From Streptomyces sp. 2114.4 (GTDB lineage: Bacteria > Actinomycetota > Actinomycetes > Streptomycetales > Streptomycetaceae), in NCBI RefSeq assembly GCF_900187385.1, contig NZ_FYEY01000001.1, positions 5,208,001 to 5,272,000 on the forward strand: a stretch of DNA of 64,000 bases, in the 5' to 3' direction. The position numbers and the translations under genes are program-made. Positions within the stretch are counted from its first letter, which is position 1; each line of letters opens with the position of its first letter. The notes under the pieces are model-generated. The model was not told where the DNA came from. It saw only the letters and a program-made list of their open reading frames with translations, and did not search any database. Below, piece after piece: positions 60,752 through 64,000 of the stretch.

Positions 60752-61435
60752 TCAGGCGCGTCGCAGGTGCAGAAAGAGCTGGATCTCGGGTGGTACGTCC
60801 GTACTCGACGGGGCGTATGCGTAGGCATCCTCCCCGACGACGTCGAAACCCGCGTCGTGCACGACCCGGCGCAGGTCGTCCCGCAGGTAACCCGATACCC
60901 GGATCGAGTTGCCCAGGAACGGAATGGTGAAGTCGTCCACATCCGCCTCGACCATGGACAGGGCGAGCAGCCCCTCGGGACGTAGCAGATCATGGAGCAT
61001 GCCCAGTGCGTAAGGGATTTCCGCACGGGGCAGCATCAGAAGGCAAAAATAAGCGGCGATTCCGTCGAAAGAGCCGGATCCGCCGAGCCGGCCGCTGCGC
61101 AGATCGGCGATGTCCAGCCGGTGGAAATCAGCGGCCGGGACGTTCTCCCGGGCCAGTGCGACCATCGAGGGGGAGAGATCGATTCCCACGACGCGGTGTC
61201 CGGCGTCCGAGAGCTGACGGGCGGTCGGCAGGCCCGTACCGCATCCGAGATCCAGGATGCGTGAGCCGGCGGGGAGGGTGTCGGCCAGCCAGGTGCCCGA
61301 GGCGAGCTGGCCCTCCTTGTGCGGGAAGGCGTCGTCGTACCGGTCGCCGATGGCGTCGAACGCCTCGGCCTGCCCGGCCCGGTCCAGTGCTAACCGGTGG
61401 AGCCCCTCGTATCCGTCGTAGTGAGTTGCACTCAC
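60752..61435 (-). CDS. class I SAM-dependent methyltransferase
   Basis: The 227-residue protein has SAM-binding motif I ILDLGCGTGLPTA (about 60-72), the acidic post-I VVGIDLSPSM and a motif IV-like FDGIAAYFCLLMLPRAEIPY. Small size and the lack of a substrate domain give no clue to the acceptor. The GTG start at 61435 has GAGGCGCGAGG upstream. It lies 90 bp upstream of the phosphatase gene on the same strand. Confidence 0.9.
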   Translation of the reverse strand: MSATHYDGYEGLHRLALDRAGQAEAFDAIGDRYDDAFPHKEGQLASGTWLADTLPAGSRILDLGCGTGLPTARQLSDAGHRVVGIDLSPSMVALARENVPAADFHRLDIADLRSGRLGGSGSFDGIAAYFCLLMLPRAEIPYALGMLHDLLRPEGLLALSMVEADVDDFTIPFLGNSIRVSGYLRDDLRRVVHDAGFDVVGEDAYAYAPSSTDVPPEIQLFLHLRRA

Positions 61436-61646
61436 GACCTCGCGCCTCCTGCGACCGCAGTCAAGTTCGTTTTCCCGTTCTGGAGTTGCGCCTGTGCAGT
61501 CTTGCGGAGGACGATCCTACGTTTGAAGACCCGGGGCGCAGCAAGGGGGCTCGGCCCCGCTCCTCGCCCCGCAGGAAACAGCATTGCCCATAGGCGCAGC
61601 TTCCCACGGTTCGCCCCCTTCACTCGTGTGGTTTCACTTCACTCCC

Positions 61647-62390
61647 TCACGACCGCAAACGATCCGGTGCGCGGTCCCAGTTGTCCGGGAGCCGGGGAAT
61701 CTCCCAGGCCGGATCGGGCCGCCAGTCCTCCCAGCCGTCCGCGTACGGCTCACGCCAGGCCGTGATCTGTGCGATTGCGGCCCGGCCCGCCGACCTGACC
61801 TCGGCGGCCTGTGCGTCGGTCATCAGCCCGTCCCGCTGCGCCTGTGCGAACTCGTCCTCGTCCCGCCACTCCCAGTGCCGGTCGGGATAGACACAGATGT
61901 CGAGAAAGTGGTCCTCGGAGTCAATGCCGCCCGCCCAACGGCGGCGCGGCTCCTCCAGATTGACGTACCAGTTCTTGAACTGCCAGCCGTGTTCCCAGAA
62001 CAGCCACACCGACCACGGGTCACCGGGCCGGGCCAGCTTCAGCACACCGGTGCCGAACCACTGGTCGTGGCTGGTCCGGCGCGGTTTGGTGTAGCGGGTG
62101 GACAGCGGCTCGCGGTGTACGGGCGTGCCGTCGGCGAGCACCGGCTTGATGCAGGGCGTGCCCGGCGCCATCCACACCGCGAGCAGTTCGTCGGTGTCCT
62201 GGACAACGGTCATCGGACGACAGATGTGGAACCGTCCGGAGTCGGCGTTGTCGCGGTAGCGCCACAGGATGTGGTCCCCCGGCGCCCAGTGTGACGCTGC
62301 CGCCGCACCGCCCGCCGCCCGCCCCGCCCCGGCCGTCCCGCGTCCGCCGGGCGTCTCGCCTTCCGTCGTGTCCACCGTGTCCGCTGTCAT
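61647..62390 (-). CDS. DUF402 domain protein (FomD-like)
   Basis: This 247-residue protein has the DUF402/FomD barrel pattern: WSVWLFWEHGWQFKNWYVNL (about 127-146), IDSEDHFLDICVYPD with the metal-type acidic set, and DEDEFAQAQRDGLMTDAQAA. FomD hydrolyses nucleotidyl phosphonates in fosfomycin biosynthesis, but most DUF402 proteins are of unknown function and no fosfomycin gene is nearby. The N-terminal 35 residues are Gly/Ala-rich and disordered. It stands alone between the methyltransferase and fumC on the minus strand. Confidence 0.87.
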   Translation of the reverse strand: MTADTVDTTEGETPGGRGTAGAGRAAGGAAAASHWAPGDHILWRYRDNADSGRFHICRPMTVVQDTDELLAVWMAPGTPCIKPVLADGTPVHREPLSTRYTKPRRTSHDQWFGTGVLKLARPGDPWSVWLFWEHGWQFKNWYVNLEEPRRRWAGGIDSEDHFLDICVYPDRHWEWRDEDEFAQAQRDGLMTDAQAAEVRSAGRAAIAQITAWREPYADGWEDWRPDPAWEIPRLPDNWDRAPDRLRS

Positions 62391-62522
62391 GCGCAGATCT
62401 TAGTTGCGCGGCATGACGCGCGCCGTGACATGAGACGCACCGGGCGTTACGGGCATGATAATGAGGGCCGCCGCCCGGAACCCGCGCCGCAACAGGAGCA
62501 TCGGCGCGAGGCGCCGGCCGGC

Positions 62523-63935
62523 TCAGGGCCGCGTCATCCGCAGCACGTCCAGCGCCTCGTCCAACTGCTCCTCACTCAGCAGCCCCCGCTCGACATAGCC
62601 GCCCTCCAGCACCACTTCACGGATCGTCTTCCGCTCGGCCAGCGACCTCTTGGCGACCTTCGCCGCCTCCTCGTACCCGAGGTACTTGTTGAGCGGCGTG
62701 ACGACCGACGGCGACGACTCGGCGTACTCCCGGGCGCGTTCCGCGTTCGCGGTGATCCCGTCGACCGTGCGGTCCGCCAGCAGCCGGGAGACATTGGCCA
62801 GCAGCCGCACCGACTCCAGCACGTTCTTCCCGATCACCGGCAGCATCACATTCAGCTCGAAGTTGCCGGCCGCCCCGGCCGCCGCCACCGTCGCGTCATT
62901 GCCGGTGACCTGCGCCGCCACCATCAGCACCGCCTCCGGGATCACCGGGTTGACCTTCCCCGGCATGATCGACGAGCCCGGCTGCAGATCCGGCAGCGCG
63001 ATCTCCGCGAGCCCGGTGCGCGGCCCGGACGCCATCCACCGCAGATCGTTGGCGATCTTCGTCAGCCCGACCCCGATCGTCCGCAGCTGCCCGCTCGTCT
63101 CGACGATCCCGTCGCGCGCCCCCTGCGCCTCGAAGTGATCGCGTGCCTCGGTCAGCGGCAGCCCCGTCGCCCGCGCCACTTCGGCGATGACCGCGGCCGG
63201 GAACCCGGGCGGGGTGTTGATCCCCGTCCCCACCGCCGTGCCGCCCAGCGGCAGTTCCGCCAGCCGCGGCAGCGACGCCCGCAGCCGCTCGACGCCGTAG
63301 CGCACCTGGGCGGCATAGCCGCCGAACTCCTGACCCAGCGTCACCGGCGTCGCATCCATCAGATGCGTCCGCCCCGACTTCACGACCTCGGCGAACTCCT
63401 CCGCCTTGCGCTCCAGCGCCTCCGCCAGATGCTCCAGCGCCGGAATCAGATCGTTGAGGACGGCCGATGTCGCCGCGATATGAATCGAGGACGGAAAGAC
63501 GTCATTGGACGACTGGCTCGCATTGACGTGGTCGTTCGGATGGACCTCCCGGCCCAGCCGCTCACCCGCCAGCGTCGCGATGACCTCGTTGGTGTTCATG
63601 TTCGACGACGTCCCGGACCCGGTCTGGAACACGTCAACGGGGAAGTGGTCGTCCCACTGCCCCTCCGCGACGGCCGCGGCGGCCTCCTGCACGGCCTCCG
63701 CGATGTCCTTGTCCAGTACCCCCAGCTCGCCGTTCACCTTGGCCGCCGCCCCCTTGATGCGGGCCAGCGCCTCGATGTGCGCCCGCTCCAGCCGCTGCCC
63801 CGAGACCGGAAAGTTCTCCACCGCACGCTGCGTCTGCGCCCGCCATTTCGCATACGCGGGCACCTGCACCTCCCCCATGGAGTCGTGCTCGGTCCGAAAG
63901 CCGCCGGAGTCGCCGAATGCGCTGTTGTCACTCAT
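62523..63935 (-). CDS. fumC: class II fumarate hydratase
   Basis: The 470-residue FumC interconverts fumarate and malate in the TCA cycle. Blocks include TGSGTSSNMNTNEV, HVNASQSSNDVFPSS, TPVTLGQEFGGYA, and the fumarase/aspartase signature GSSIMPGKVNPVIPE (about 319-333). The start at 63935 (MSDNSAFGD) is preferred; ATG at 63977 and an internal ATG at 63878 are alternatives. The Shine-Dalgarno sequence (TAGGT) is weak. A 12-bp palindrome ends 10 bp upstream of the start codon. Confidence 0.95.
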   Translation of the reverse strand: MSDNSAFGDSGGFRTEHDSMGEVQVPAYAKWRAQTQRAVENFPVSGQRLERAHIEALARIKGAAAKVNGELGVLDKDIAEAVQEAAAAVAEGQWDDHFPVDVFQTGSGTSSNMNTNEVIATLAGERLGREVHPNDHVNASQSSNDVFPSSIHIAATSAVLNDLIPALEHLAEALERKAEEFAEVVKSGRTHLMDATPVTLGQEFGGYAAQVRYGVERLRASLPRLAELPLGGTAVGTGINTPPGFPAAVIAEVARATGLPLTEARDHFEAQGARDGIVETSGQLRTIGVGLTKIANDLRWMASGPRTGLAEIALPDLQPGSSIMPGKVNPVIPEAVLMVAAQVTGNDATVAAAGAAGNFELNVMLPVIGKNVLESVRLLANVSRLLADRTVDGITANAERAREYAESSPSVVTPLNKYLGYEEAAKVAKRSLAERKTIREVVLEGGYVERGLLSEEQLDEALDVLRMTRP

Positions 63936-63945
63936 ACCTATGTCA

Positions 63946-63977
63946 GTGCCCGGGAACGGCAATCTGTTCCCGGGCAC
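63946..63977 (-). promoter_or_regulatory. perfect 12-bp hairpin in the fumC leader
   Basis: GTGCCCGGGAAC (63946-63957) and GTTCCCGGGCAC (63966-63977) are perfect inverted repeats with an 8-nt loop. The hairpin ends 10 nt upstream of the fumC ATG, covering the usual ribosome-binding region. It could be a leader hairpin, an operator, or the terminator of the gene upstream of the window. Confidence 0.65.
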
Positions 63978-64000
63978 CCTTCGGTTGTCACCTGGCTGCG

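Overview
The window is a 64 kb piece of a high-GC actinobacterial chromosome, almost certainly Streptomyces or a close relative. The evidence is codon bias, many GTG starts, ATGA/GTGA overlaps, long GC-rich terminator hairpins, a split Tad/Flp pilus locus, a SpoIIE phosphatase fused to a HATPase, and a 481-residue GAPDH. No rRNA, tRNA, CRISPR array, phage or insertion sequence was recognised. The species was not determined.

Layout. 0-9 kb: the 3' part of a YyaL/DUF255 protein, an oxidoreductase behind a MerR-type promoter, an amidase, MerR and TetR regulators (the latter below an 11-bp tandem array), a hemolysin-III protein and GTP-dependent PEP carboxykinase. 9-14.3 kb: an AlaA-like aminotransferase, long-form GAPDH, and an orphan DUF4157 (eCIS-core) protein with a possible toxin-like C-terminus. 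14.3-21.8 kb: a divergent island, read here as D-amino-acid/N-acyl-D-amino-acid use: deacylase and PLP deaminase on one strand; PfkB kinase, IclR regulator, RidA and GntP/DsdX-type permease on the other, around one palindromic operator. 21.9-25 kb: a degenerate HATPase protein coupled to a secreted M14 carboxypeptidase, and a secreted serine protease.

25-37.6 kb is the Tad (Flp pilus) locus: a zinc-ribbon/His-rich protein, CpaB, TadZ, two TadE-like pseudopilins, TadA, TadB and TadC, then a 640-bp gap, the 54-residue Flp pilin, a TadG-like protein, a lipoprotein, an OmpA-domain protein, a DUF192 protein and the prepilin peptidase. Four consecutive genes, and possibly the whole first half, are translationally coupled.

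37.9-47.5 kb holds housekeeping and stress genes: aldo/keto reductase, cis-prenyl transferase, PIN-PhoH ATPase, a secreted transglycosylase-like protein with a structured leader, an AI-2E-family permease, and the ahpCD/oxyR divergon. 46.8-52.3 kb is a scarred region. A Uma2 gene sits between two copies of the oxyR 3' end, a DHFR-family gene is frameshifted, and a permease fragment lies beside its intact paralogue in a PadR-ABC-permease operon. 52.4-64 kb: an RHH protein and SPFH protein, a class A penicillin-binding protein, a clade-3 catalase, a GAF-SpoIIE-HATPase phosphatase, a methyltransferase, a DUF402 protein and class II fumarase.

Short in-phase tandem repeats, both intergenic and inside genes, recur through the window. 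The observations most worth following are the DUF4157 protein, the 11-bp array, the oxyR/Uma2 junction, the D-amino-acid island, the structured leader at 41.8-42.2 kb, and the OmpA/lipoprotein/pilin module of the Tad locus.
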